Below, one piece after another: positions 34,202 to 42,454 of a stretch of DNA of 61,420 bases (the stretch's first letter is position 1; each line of letters opens with the position of its first letter). The stretch covers positions 2,072 to 63,491 of the forward strand of contig NZ_CDBT01000035.1 in assembly GCF_000819765.1 (NCBI RefSeq). The letters run 5' to 3'. This DNA comes from Aeromonas bivalvium (GTDB lineage Bacteria; Pseudomonadota; Gammaproteobacteria; Enterobacterales; Aeromonadaceae). The position numbers were made by a program, and so were the translations under genes. Below the pieces are notes generated by a model that was not told the DNA's origin, ran no database searches, and saw only the letters and a list, made by a program, of their open reading frames with translations.

Positions 34202-34528
34202 TCACTCGGCGACGGGCGCCGGCGGAATGAAGAGGTGTTCGAGATGATGGCCCTTGAGCCACACCATTTCCAGGGTATCGGCGCGGTAACCGACCTTGAT
34301 GACGCTGTTTTCCCGATCGATCATCCTGAGCTCGTAGAGCCAGAGCCCATCCTGTTCGCTCAGGTCGACCCGCAGCACCCGCCCAGGCAGATGAGCCGCC
34401 GCCGCCATCACCTCGTGGAAGGGTTTCACCCGTCCCTCGCTGACCGCCTGTTGCAGCTGCGCCTCGCTCGGCTCGCCATGGGCAGCCAGGGAGCACAACA
34501 GGGCAAACAGACCCAGGGCTCTATTCAT
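34202..34528 (-). CDS. Small secreted PepSY-domain protein
   Basis: 108 residues with a signal peptide (MNRALGLFALLCSLAAHGEP) and one PepSY-like unit (LPGRVLRVDLSEQDGLWLYE...NSVIKVGYRADTLEMVWLKG). Probably periplasmic. Immediately upstream of the response regulator, so likely an accessory or target of the two-component system. Divergent from a second PepSY gene, 63 bases away. Confidence 0.8.
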   Translation of the reverse strand: MNRALGLFALLCSLAAHGEPSEAQLQQAVSEGRVKPFHEVMAAAAHLPGRVLRVDLSEQDGLWLYELRMIDRENSVIKVGYRADTLEMVWLKGHHLEHLFIPPAPVAE

Positions 34529-34591
34529 GGGGGATTCATCTCCAGAAACCTAGCATAATCGCGGTTATAGTCTGCCAGCCCTGAATCCGGA

Positions 34592-34852
34592 ATGAATATG
34601 ATCCCGCGCACGTTTTTCCCCATACTGGCCCTGTTGCTCAGCCTGACACCGCTCTGGGCGGGGGCACAGCAGGCGCGGCTCGAGATGGCAGAACTGATGA
34701 AACTGCTGGTGGCGAAAGGGTATCACGATATCCGGGAAGTCACCCTGACCGAAGATCGGTTCGAGGTCGATGCCCTGGACGACGCCTCCCGACGGGTGCG
34801 CCTGGTGGTGGATGCCCGCAGCGGCGAGCTGCTGAGCCAGGAGCGGCAGTAA
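34592..34852 (+). CDS. Small secreted PepSY-domain protein
   Basis: 86 residues; signal peptide MNMIPRTFFPILALLLSLTPLWAGA then a single PepSY unit (LLVAKGYHDIREVTLTEDRF, VRLVVDARSGELL). Divergent from the other PepSY gene, sharing a 63-base promoter region; a shared regulatory input from the adjacent PhoP-like regulator is plausible but untested. Confidence 0.8.
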   Translation: MNMIPRTFFPILALLLSLTPLWAGAQQARLEMAELMKLLVAKGYHDIREVTLTEDRFEVDALDDASRRVRLVVDARSGELLSQERQ

Positions 34853-34871
34853 GGGCCACCCCTTCCGTTTC

Positions 34872-34907
34872 CAATGCAAAAGAGGCCATCAGGCCTCTCT
34901 TGCATTG
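34872..34907 (-). terminator. msrQ terminator overlapping the coding end
   Basis: CAATGCAA(A)AGAGGCC-ATCA-GGCCTCT(C)TTGCATTG, an almost perfect 16-bp stem. The upstream arm is made of the last six codons of msrQ, so the hairpin spans its TGA. Confidence 0.7.
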
Positions 34908-35539
34908 AGCTTGTCGCGACGCTGCGCCTTGGGGCGACCGCGCCAGGGCTTGAGCAGCTTGTCCCGCCGCGGCCAGAGCAACGCCAGGGCCAGCAGCAGA
35001 TAGATGAGCGGCTCCTGCCAGCCGCTCTTGACCGACCACCAGTAGTGCACAGGCACCAGCAGGGCCACGGCATAGATCCAGTTGTGCAGCCGCTGCCAAC
35101 TCGGCCCCATGGCCCGCAGCAGGGCCGGGATCGAGGTGATGCCGAGCGCCAGCAGCAGCAACAGCGCCACCATGCCCACCACTATGTAGCTGCGCTTCAC
35201 CAGCTCGCCACCGATGAGCCCCCAGTCGAACTGCAGATCCAGCCCCAGCCACACCATGAAATGCAGGCCGGCCCAGGCCGCACACCAGAGCCCGAGGGGG
35301 CGGCGCAGCTTGACGAGCTGGCCCTGGCGCCAGCGTCTGGCCAGGGGTGACACCAGCAGGGTGAGCAGCAGCAGATGCAGGGCCCCCTTGCCGAGATAGT
35401 GGGTCAGCCCCTGCACCGGATCTCCCCCCAGCAAGCCGGCCGGCACGGCATAGCCCAGCCAGAGCAGGCACCCCAGCGCCCCCAGATGCACCAGGGCCCG
35501 CAACAGGGTGATATGGCGCGTGGTCAGTCTCAGAGCCAT
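34889..35539 (-). CDS. msrQ: MsrQ, haem membrane subunit of the periplasmic methionine sulfoxide reductase
   Basis: 216 residues, YedZ-type b-haem membrane protein passing electrons from the respiratory chain to MsrP. Multiple helices; haem-ligand-type histidines in HYLGKGALHLLLL, WAGLHFMVW, WQRLHNWIY and PVHYWW. The start at 35539 has a GGAGG site in AGGAGGAGATTGAATTC. Same strand as msrP, but separated from it by 185 non-coding bases. Confidence 0.93.
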   Translation of the reverse strand: MALRLTTRHITLLRALVHLGALGCLLWLGYAVPAGLLGGDPVQGLTHYLGKGALHLLLLTLLVSPLARRWRQGQLVKLRRPLGLWCAAWAGLHFMVWLGLDLQFDWGLIGGELVKRSYIVVGMVALLLLLALGITSIPALLRAMGPSWQRLHNWIYAVALLVPVHYWWSVKSGWQEPLIYLLLALALLWPRRDKLLKPWRGRPKAQRRDKLNAREA

Positions 35540-35724
35540 GAATTCAATCTCCTCCTGTGTCTGTTCTCAGAACCTGCTCACGATCTGTCGCGAGAGGTCG
35601 TCAGCAAGGTAACGAGCTGCGCAGTAACCGGGGCGTATCGATATACGTGAGCTTCTTGATGACAAACAAGCGAGCAGCACATGAGCCTTGATCACGGCCT
35701 CGCAGCAAGAGCGTGCACGGGTGC

Positions 35725-36726
35725 TCAATACCATTTGCGCAGATCCATTCCCTGATAGAGGGAGGCAACCTCCTCCCCGTAGCCGTTGAACATCAGGGTG
35801 GGCTGGCGCTTGGCGCCAAAGATCCCCCCCTCGCCGATGAAACGCTCGCTGGCCTGGCTCCAGCGCGGGTGATCCACCTGCGGGTTGACGTTGGCGTAGA
35901 AGCCATATTCGTTCGGCGCCAGCAGGTTCCAGGTGGTGGGCGGCATCTCTTCCACCAGCCGGATGGAGACGATGCTCTTGATGCTCTTGAAGCCGTACTT
36001 CCAGGGCACCACCAGCCGGATGGGGGCGCCATTTTGCCCTGGCAGCGTCTTGCCATAGAGGCCGACCGCGAGGAAGGCGAGCGGGTGCATGGCCTCGTCG
36101 ATGCGCAGCCCCTCCACATAGGGGTAATCGATGCCGCCGCCAAGGGAGCGGGAAGCCTGTCCCGGCAGCTGCTCAGGGTCATACAGGGTCTCGAACGCCA
36201 CGAACTTGGCACGACTGGTGGGGGCGGCCCGCTTGATGATGTCGGCCAGGGAGATGCCACTCCAGGGCAGCACCATGGACCAGGCCTCGACGCAGCGCAG
36301 CCGGTAGATGCGCTCCTCCAGGGGCCCCTTGTCCACCAGATCCTTCACGTCCAGGGTGAAGGGGCGCTCGACCTCGCCACCCACCTTCAGGGTCCAGGGC
36401 TCGGTCTTGAGGTAGTGCGCGTTGCGAGCCGGATCCCCCTTGCCGGTACCCAGCTCATAGAAGTTGTTGTGGCTGGTCGCCTTGTCATAGGGAGTCAGTA
36501 CCAGGCCTTCGGGGCGCGGCGCCGGGCTGACCTTGAGGGGCTTGCCCGCCGGAGCCGGCGCGGCGTCATCCTTGAACAGATCGAGCAGACTGGCCTGGGC
36601 GGGCAGGGCCAGGCTGGCGGCCCCGAGCCCCAGGCCCTTGAGCACCAGGCGCCGGTCCCGGTAGACCGGCTCCGGGGTGACATCGGCCTCGGTCGGATGA
36701 GGGGAAGAAGAAGATTTGATCAGCAT
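35725..36726 (-). CDS. msrP: MsrP, molybdopterin methionine sulfoxide reductase
   Basis: 333 residues, repairs oxidised methionines in periplasmic proteins. Tat signal with RR at 25-26 ([22 protein letters not shown]). Mo-ligand Cys145 in [15 protein letters not shown]; sulfite-oxidase-type fold throughout. Start [15 protein letters not shown] at 36726. Encoded upstream of msrQ. Confidence 0.95.
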   Translation of the reverse strand: MLIKSSSSPHPTEADVTPEPVYRDRRLVLKGLGLGAASLALPAQASLLDLFKDDAAPAPAGKPLKVSPAPRPEGLVLTPYDKATSHNNFYELGTGKGDPARNAHYLKTEPWTLKVGGEVERPFTLDVKDLVDKGPLEERIYRLRCVEAWSMVLPWSGISLADIIKRAAPTSRAKFVAFETLYDPEQLPGQASRSLGGGIDYPYVEGLRIDEAMHPLAFLAVGLYGKTLPGQNGAPIRLVVPWKYGFKSIKSIVSIRLVEEMPPTTWNLLAPNEYGFYANVNPQVDHPRWSQASERFIGEGGIFGAKRQPTLMFNGYGEEVASLYQGMDLRKWY

Positions 36727-36816
36727 GCAGGACTCCCGCCGGGATGAGGTGTTAATGATGAGACCGCCTCACTACCCGATCCATTTCATCCCCTGACAAA
36801 AAAGCAACCGGGCGGG

Positions 36817-36906
36817 TCATGGGATGTAAGGGAGTGCCTTGCACAGGGTGCCGACCAGAAACAGGATGACGAAGACCATCAGGGGCACCAGGACGTTGGA
36901 CGACAT
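36817..36906 (-). CDS. Very small predicted membrane protein, 29 residues
   Basis: ATG at 36906 with GGAG 8 bases upstream encodes MSSNVLVPLMVFVILFLVGT followed by LCKALPYIP and TGA. One hydrophobic helix (about 5-21) with a short polar tail. Not recognised. Lies 90 bases upstream of msrP on the same strand, so it may share its transcript. Confidence 0.5.
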   Translation of the reverse strand: MSSNVLVPLMVFVILFLVGTLCKALPYIP

Positions 36907-37107
36907 GAGACTCACTCCTTCGAGGCGACTGGGCCCTTCACTATGGTGCAGCCAGGAAGGGTCGGCCAGTGAATCTTTTTCGCGAGCGCAAGCGTATTCC
37001 TGTCGGCCAAAACGTGATCAGGATCACGGTGCGCGCCCCCCCGCCTTGCCGCTTCTTTGCACAGGGGTATTCTCCCGCCCTTTCCACATCACCAGGGATA
37101 TATCGCC

Positions 37108-37593
37108 ATGTCTCCGCTGCTCGCCATCGCCCTCACCACGGGCCTGCTCTCCGCCCTCTGGGGCTGGCTGGCCGTGGCCCTGGGCCTCCTCTCCTGGGTC
37201 GGTTTCCTCGGCTGCACCAGCTATTTCGCCTCCCAGGGCGGCGTACGCGCCCTGGGTCAGACCCTGCTGTGCAATGCCAGCGGCATGCTCTGGGCCCTGC
37301 TGCTCATTCATGGGGAGTCCTGGTGGGGTGCCGGCGTGGCGGGCTATCTGATGACCGGGGTGGTGGCGACCCTGATGTGCATGCAGGCCAGGCAACAGTG
37401 GCTGGCCTATATTCCCGGCACCTTCGCCGGTTGCTGCGCCACCTTCGGCGCGGCGGGGGAGTGGCGCCTGGTCCTGCCCTCCCTGGTGCTGGGCGCCCTG
37501 TTTGGCTACCTGATGAAGGCGAGCGGCCTCTGGCTGTCGCGCCGCAGCCAGCGGTCGGCCCCGTCCGCCCGGCAGACCAGCCCTTCGGCCTGA
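37108..37593 (+). CDS. DUF1097 family inner-membrane protein (YcdZ-like)
   Basis: 161 residues with five or six hydrophobic segments starting MSPLLAIALTTGLLSALWGW, similar to E. coli YcdZ in size and N-terminus. Start ATG 37108 has AGGG about 10 bases before it; upstream in-frame codons have no counterpart. Ends 4 bases before the convergent glrR stop without a terminator. Function unknown. Confidence 0.75.
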   Translation: MSPLLAIALTTGLLSALWGWLAVALGLLSWVGFLGCTSYFASQGGVRALGQTLLCNASGMLWALLLIHGESWWGAGVAGYLMTGVVATLMCMQARQQWLAYIPGTFAGCCATFGAAGEWRLVLPSLVLGALFGYLMKASGLWLSRRSQRSAPSARQTSPSA

Positions 37594-37597
37594 CCCT

Positions 37598-38878
37598 TCA
37601 CCCCTTGGGCTTGAAGTTGGCGGCCTCTATGTTGTGGCGGTTGAGCAGCTTGTAGAAGTCGGTGCGATTGCGTCCCGCCATGTTGGCGGCCAGGGTGACA
37701 TTGCCCTCTGTGGTGCGCAGCAGGCGGATCAGATACTCCTTCTCGAACTCGGCCCTGGCCTCGTTGAAGGAGGGGATGCCGCCGCTGTGACCGCTCAGGG
37801 CGGACTCCACCATGACGGCCCCGATCACCGGGCTGCTGCACAGGCTCGCCAACTGCTCCACCAGGCTGGATAGCTGGCGCACATTGCCCGGCCAGGCGGC
37901 ACTGGCCAGCATGGCCAGCGCCTCGGGGGAGAAGCCCATCGCCAGACAGTCGGGGTGGCGCGCCCGGTAACCATCGAGCGCCTGTCTGGCCAGCAGGGGG
38001 ATGTCCTCGCTGCGGTTGCACAGGGGCGGCAGGGTAATATTGGCGACGTTGAGCCGATAGAAGAGATCCTCGCGAAACCGCCCCTCGTCCATGGCCGCCA
38101 CCAGATCCTGATGGCTGGCGCTGATCACCCTTACCTCGGGGGTGCCCTGGCCATACTCCTGCAGCACCTGCAACAGCTTGGCCTGCAGCGAGGCCGACAG
38201 GTTGCCTATCTCGTCGAGAAACAGGGTCGCCCCCCTGGCCTGGGCGAACAAGCCGGAGCGGCCATCCTCCCCGAACAGCTCCCTGTCCAGTGCCTCCCAG
38301 GAGAGGGCCGCACAGTTGATGACATGGAACGGCCGATCCCGCCGGCTGCTGGCCTGGTACAGGGTCTGGGCCATCAGCCCCTTGCCGGCACCTGACGGCC
38401 CCAGGATCAGCACGGGCACCTCCATGCCGGCAATGGTGCTGGCCTGGATCAGGATCTGCTCCATCTGGGGGTTGCGGGTCAGGATCTGGGATTGCCACTC
38501 CCGCGTCTGCTTGGGACGGGTCAGGCTGAGGGCATGCTCTATGGTGCTCAGCAGCTCGTCCTTGTCGACGGGCTTGGTCAGGAAGCTGAACACCCCGGAA
38601 CGGGTCGCCTGAATCGCATCGGGAATGGTGCCGTGGGCCGTCATGATGATGACGGGCATCCCCAGCCACTGGGCCTGGATCTTCTCGAACAGCGCCAGTC
38701 CGTCCATGCCCCCCATCCGCAGATCGCTCAGCACCAGATCGGCCCGCCGCTGGCGCAGTCGATCGAGGGCCGCCTCGGCACTGTCGGCGGTGTCCACCTC
38801 ATAACCCTGGCTGCGCAGCCGCATGCTCATCAGCTTGAGCAGGCTGGCATCATCATCCACCAGCAAGATACGGCTCAT
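37598..38878 (-). CDS. glrR: GlrR-like response regulator lacking the GAFTGA loop
   Basis: 426 residues: receiver (D52 in VLSDLRMGGMDG, K102 in FLTKPVDKDE), AAA+ domain with Walker A GPSGAGKG 160-167, Walker B GATLFLDEIGN, arginine finger region FREDLFYRLNV, and C-terminal Fis-type helix-turn-helix (MAGRNRTDFYKLLNRH). Where sigma-54 activators have GAFTGA, this reads ELFGEDGRSGLF, about nine residues shorter; the following loop is also shortened. It therefore probably cannot drive sigma-54 polymerase. ATG overlaps the qseG stop (ATGA). Confidence 0.9.
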   Translation of the reverse strand: MSRILLVDDDASLLKLMSMRLRSQGYEVDTADSAEAALDRLRQRRADLVLSDLRMGGMDGLALFEKIQAQWLGMPVIIMTAHGTIPDAIQATRSGVFSFLTKPVDKDELLSTIEHALSLTRPKQTREWQSQILTRNPQMEQILIQASTIAGMEVPVLILGPSGAGKGLMAQTLYQASSRRDRPFHVINCAALSWEALDRELFGEDGRSGLFAQARGATLFLDEIGNLSASLQAKLLQVLQEYGQGTPEVRVISASHQDLVAAMDEGRFREDLFYRLNVANITLPPLCNRSEDIPLLARQALDGYRARHPDCLAMGFSPEALAMLASAAWPGNVRQLSSLVEQLASLCSSPVIGAVMVESALSGHSGGIPSFNEARAEFEKEYLIRLLRTTEGNVTLAANMAGRNRTDFYKLLNRHNIEAANFKPKG

Positions 38879-39393
38879 GGCAAGGCGCTCCCCGTCTCCT
38901 GATATTTGCGTCGGTTGAGCTGCTCATCGATGGCGGAGAGCTGCTCTATCTGCCGCTTGAGCCGCTGCACCTCCTTGCTCTGATCGTCGCGGCGGCTGTC
39001 GCGGGCCAGCAGCTGCTCGCCCAGGGCAATCCAGCTGCGCAGGAAGGCCTGGGCGTCCAGTCCGAGTTCGGGCTGCAGCCCCTTGAGGGCATCGAGTCCG
39101 GCGCGGCGGCTCGCCACCGGCTCGTCAGGATGGCTGTTGACCATGGCCAGGCTGACCCGGCTCTCCAGATCCGGCTGATTGTGCAGCCGCTCACGCTCCT
39201 GCTCCCGCTGTTGCGGCTGGCTCGCCAGCAACCAGTCGGAATATTGCAGGCGCACCTGCATCTCCTTGTTGGCAAACTCCATGCGCTGGGTCAGCTCGGC
39301 ATCCGTGACCGAGGCGGGTTCCTGGCGCGGCAGCAGGCCGCACCCCGTCAACATGCCCGCCAGCAGGACGGGAAACATCAGTCGTTTGATCAT
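38875..39393 (-). CDS. qseG: QseG-like outer-membrane lipoprotein
   Basis: 172 residues; lipoprotein signal ending LAGMLTGC, then a coiled-coil-rich, Gln/Arg/Glu-rich body. Position between glrK and glrR and size match YfhG/QseG, which in enterobacteria activates GlrK from the periplasmic side. The start is ATG 39393; a GTG three codons earlier overlaps the glrK stop and is also possible. C-terminal RRKYQETGSALP runs into glrR. Confidence 0.8.
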   Translation of the reverse strand: MIKRLMFPVLLAGMLTGCGLLPRQEPASVTDAELTQRMEFANKEMQVRLQYSDWLLASQPQQREQERERLHNQPDLESRVSLAMVNSHPDEPVASRRAGLDALKGLQPELGLDAQAFLRSWIALGEQLLARDSRRDDQSKEVQRLKRQIEQLSAIDEQLNRRKYQETGSALP

Positions 39394-39398
39394 AGGTA

Positions 39399-40799
39399 TC
39401 ACTTCAGCGTCAACCGGAAACAGACGGAGGCCTGGTCATCGTCCACCAGACCCAGCTCGCCGCCGAGGCTGATGGCCGACTCACGGGCAATGGAGAGCCC
39501 CATGCCAGATCCTTTCAATACTCCCTCACGAGCGATACTGCCCTGCTCGAAGGGTTCGAAGATACGTTCGCGTTCATCCTGGGGGATGGTGGGGCCCTCA
39601 TTGGCCACTTCCAGCCAGCTTTGCTGTTCATCCTGGCCCCAGCGGATCCAGATCTGGCCGCCCCGTGCCCCATAGCTGACCGCATTGGAGAAGAGATTGT
39701 CGATGATGAGCCGCAGCCGGTAAGGGTCGGCCTGCAGGGTCAGCTCCCGCTCCGGCAGATGGACTCTGCTTCCCTTGGATTCGAGCGTCAGCCGGTATTC
39801 GGCGCACAGGGACTCGAGCAGCGGCGTCAGCGCCACCGGCACCCGCTCGAACTCCTCCTGCTGGCTCAGGCGGTTGAAGTCGAGCAGGCGCTCGATCAGG
39901 GTCTGCAGGCGACGACTGTTCTGCTCCAGCATCTGGCAGATCTCCTGCTGGTCCGGGGTGAGGGGCCCCACCAGCTGCTCACTGAGCAGATCCGCCCCCT
40001 CTCGCAGCACCGCCAGCGGCGTCTTCAGCTCATGGGAGACATGGCGCAGGAACTGATACTTCTGCTGTTCCAGCTCCTTGAGCTTGTCGTGCAGCCAGCC
40101 GATCCGCTCCCCCAGCACCACCAGTTCGGCCGGGCCATCGACCGGTTTCTTGTCCGGCTCGATCCCGGCGCCCAGGCTGAGGATACGCGACTCAATCTGG
40201 CGCACCGGGTGGATGATCAGGTAAGTAAACAGCAGGATCAACAGCAGGCTGAGCACGGCGACCAGGCCGCTGACCCACCAGATCTCCTTCATGAGCGCAT
40301 CGATGGCGAGCCGCACCCTGAGCACATGCTCATCCACCTGGCTGCGGGTCGCCACCTCCAGCTGCATGTTGGCCTGGCTGAGATCCTCGAAACGCAGGCT
40401 GGTCGATTCGGCCTTGGCCCGGGTCAGATCCTGCAGGCCATCGAGCCAGCCGATCAGTTCGTCCAGCTGGCCATAGACAGGGGCATCGGGAATGGAGGCC
40501 TGGTGCTCCTTGAGCAGGCCCCGATAGTGGCCGAGCTGCTGCTGGTAGCTGGCGAGGATGCGACTGTCCCCGAGCACGGCGTAGCGGCGCAGGGTGCGTT
40601 CCAGATCCACCGCCAGATTGGTGAGCAGGGTCGCCCGGCGCGTGTCGCGCACCGCCCGCTCCATCTCGTCACTGGTGAGCTGACTCAGGTGTTCGAGGGC
40701 GCGGCTGTCGTGCCAGATCATGCCGCCGAGGGGCATCAGCACCAGCGCGAAGCCCATCAGGACCACTTGTAACAGTGAGCGCGGTCTTACCCGTGTCAT
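39399..40799 (-). CDS. glrK: GlrK (YfhK/QseE-like) sensor histidine kinase
   Basis: 466 residues: helix 10-29, helical periplasmic domain about 30-172, helix 173-196, HAMP, phosphoacceptor H256 in RHVSHELKTPL, N-box IDNLFSNAVSY, G-box GSGMGLSI. First gene of glrK-qseG-glrR. Because GlrR here lacks GAFTGA, the pathway output is likely sigma-70 promoters rather than sigma-54 ones. Confidence 0.9.
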   Translation of the reverse strand: MTRVRPRSLLQVVLMGFALVLMPLGGMIWHDSRALEHLSQLTSDEMERAVRDTRRATLLTNLAVDLERTLRRYAVLGDSRILASYQQQLGHYRGLLKEHQASIPDAPVYGQLDELIGWLDGLQDLTRAKAESTSLRFEDLSQANMQLEVATRSQVDEHVLRVRLAIDALMKEIWWVSGLVAVLSLLLILLFTYLIIHPVRQIESRILSLGAGIEPDKKPVDGPAELVVLGERIGWLHDKLKELEQQKYQFLRHVSHELKTPLAVLREGADLLSEQLVGPLTPDQQEICQMLEQNSRRLQTLIERLLDFNRLSQQEEFERVPVALTPLLESLCAEYRLTLESKGSRVHLPERELTLQADPYRLRLIIDNLFSNAVSYGARGGQIWIRWGQDEQQSWLEVANEGPTIPQDERERIFEPFEQGSIAREGVLKGSGMGLSIARESAISLGGELGLVDDDQASVCFRLTLK

Positions 40800-40849
40800 C
40801 TTGCACTCTCAGCTCATCATTGGGGTGGCAAGCATATCCGCAGTCGCCC

Positions 40850-40878
40850 AAAAAACAAAACCGGCCCAGGGGCCGGTT
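40850..40878 (-). terminator. Terminator after the YnhF-like gene
   Basis: AACCGGCCC/GGGCCGGTT stem followed by TTGTTTTTT on the minus strand, 18 bases after the small gene and 50 bases before glrK. Confidence 0.85.
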
Positions 40879-40895
40879 GAATCACATCTGCCGGG

Positions 40896-40988
40896 CTAGG
40901 CAAACAGGACGGAGACGGTGCTGATGATGAGCACCAGGGCAAGGGCCCCTGTCGCCGCCGCCATAGCCCACTTCATTTCTGCACTCAT
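40896..40988 (-). CDS. YnhF-like 30-residue membrane protein
   Basis: ATG at 40988 with a strong GGAGGGG site 3-9 bases upstream encodes MSAEMKWAMAAATGALALVL then IISTVSVLFA and TAG. N-terminus MS-x-(D/E)-x-K followed by one helix resembles E. coli YnhF (MSTDLKFSLVTT). It has its own terminator, so it is a monocistronic transcript. Assignment rests on this short similarity only. Confidence 0.6.
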   Translation of the reverse strand: MSAEMKWAMAAATGALALVLIISTVSVLFA

Positions 40989-41116
40989 AACCCCTCCTTA
41001 GTTGCTCAATCAGAGCCCGATCACAACATACCGGATTGATGTTAATGCATAGTTAAGGTAATTAACGTGAGCCAGATAACCATTTTCAGATGAGCCTCAA
41101 CGCAAGGGAAAGCGCC

Positions 41117-41647
41117 ATGTTCTATCTGTGTAGCATAGGATCCAACCTCGAACCCGAACAGCATGTCGATCGTGCCCTCGGCGAACTGCTGACGCGTTTT
41201 CAGCGCCTGCAGCTGAGCTCGGTGATCAAGACCAAGCCGGTCGGCATGCACTCGCGCCACGATTTCCTCAACTGCCTGTTCGTGATCGAGAGCGAGCACA
41301 GCCCCCAGAGCCTCAAGGCGGAGTTCATCGCCATGGAGCAAGCCCATGGCCGCAATCGCAGCGACCCCCTGTGCAAGGTGCACGACCGGCCCCTCGACAT
41401 CGACATCCTGGCCATGCGCGACGACGATGATTTTCACGCCGCCGAGGTCGATGCCTACCTCCAGGATCTGCTGGCCGAGCTCTATGGCGAACAGCCCGCC
41501 AACGTCCAGAAAGTGGTGCTGACCCCCTGCGGGGTGGCCATAGGCCAGGCCCCGGTCTACCTCAGTCAGGGGTCAGATGATGGCCAGGGAGCGGCCACCG
41601 TCCACCTTGATGCTCGCCCCCGTCATGTAGTGATTGCCCAGCAGTAA
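41117..41647 (+). CDS. HPPK (FolK-like) family protein
   Basis: 176 residues, related to 2-amino-4-hydroxy-6-hydroxymethyldihydropteridine pyrophosphokinase. N-terminal CSIGSNLEPEQHVDRALGEL and the signature HDRPLDIDILAM are present. Start ATG 41117 has AAGGGA upstream. The last 75 bases overlap the convergent folM gene. Association with folM suggests a role in monapterin/folate metabolism rather than being the main folK; that is inference. Confidence 0.8.
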   Translation: MFYLCSIGSNLEPEQHVDRALGELLTRFQRLQLSSVIKTKPVGMHSRHDFLNCLFVIESEHSPQSLKAEFIAMEQAHGRNRSDPLCKVHDRPLDIDILAMRDDDDFHAAEVDAYLQDLLAELYGEQPANVQKVVLTPCGVAIGQAPVYLSQGSDDGQGAATVHLDARPRHVVIAQQ

Positions 41648-42277
41648 CTGCACCGCCTGCCAGATAGGCTCAAGCCCCCCCTCCCGCGCCAGCGGCGTCC
41701 TGGCCAGCACCTGCTGGCGCCAGGCCTCATCATGCTCATCGAGAAACAGGATGGGACCTGGCTCTATGGTATTGACCCGCACCGCCGGGGCCAGCTGGCG
41801 CGCCAGACTCATGGCCAGGGAGTGAGCCCCCGCCTTGGTCGCCACATAGTTGGCAAAACGGGGGGCAGGCCCGTGAATGTAGATGTCGGTGATCTGGATG
41901 ATGCTGGCGTTGGCATTGCACGCCAGCCTGGGGGCCAGCACCTGGTTGAGCTGGAAGGGGGCCGCCATGTGCACCCGGTAGAAGCGATCGAACTGGGCCA
42001 ATTGTTCGGCGGGATCCTCGGCCAGGGGCTCGAAGGCGGAGGCGTTGTGGATGATGAGCCCCAGATCCTCATGGCGCGCCGTGGCATGGGCCAGGGCGGC
42101 CACCTCTTCGGGCCGGGTGAAGTCGGCCTGGATGAGCTCGACCCCGAGCGCCCTCAGCCGCCCCAGCTCGGGACGCTCGGAGCGATACTGCCCCGTCACC
42201 TGCCAGCCCGCCGCCGCCAGTTGCTCGCACAGATAAAACCCGAGTCGTCGACCCGCTCCCGTCACCAAGGCACGCAT
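41573..42277 (-). CDS. folM: FolM-like dihydromonapterin reductase / short-chain dehydrogenase
   Basis: 234 residues, SDR fold. TGAGRRLGFYL replaces the usual TGxxxGxG, as in pteridine reductases and FolM; NASAF loop, catalytic Tyr-Lys in NYVATKAGAHSLAMSLA, and GASIKVDGGRSLAI near the end. Makes tetrahydromonapterin, cofactor of phenylalanine hydroxylase in relatives. Overlaps the 3' end of the HPPK gene by 75 bases. Confidence 0.85.
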   Translation of the reverse strand: MRALVTGAGRRLGFYLCEQLAAAGWQVTGQYRSERPELGRLRALGVELIQADFTRPEEVAALAHATARHEDLGLIIHNASAFEPLAEDPAEQLAQFDRFYRVHMAAPFQLNQVLAPRLACNANASIIQITDIYIHGPAPRFANYVATKAGAHSLAMSLARQLAPAVRVNTIEPGPILFLDEHDEAWRQQVLARTPLAREGGLEPIWQAVQLLLGNHYMTGASIKVDGGRSLAII

Positions 42278-42454
42278 AATCCCTCCTCATCATCCCTGAA
42301 TCGACCAGTGTCATTTGTCACAAAATTGCCCGGCCGATCGCATCTTCACCCCATCGCCAATGATATGGTCTATCAATCCCTGCGGCACCACCCATTGGTG
42401 CCAGCGGAGCGACTGTCTCATAGTGCAGGCAACCAGAACCGTGGAGCAATCAAT

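Noticed and set aside
40989..41116. GlmY sRNA and a sigma-54 promoter upstream of glrK
   Set aside because: No TGGCAC-N5-TTGC pattern with correct GG/GC spacing was found, and the slot contains a small coding gene instead.
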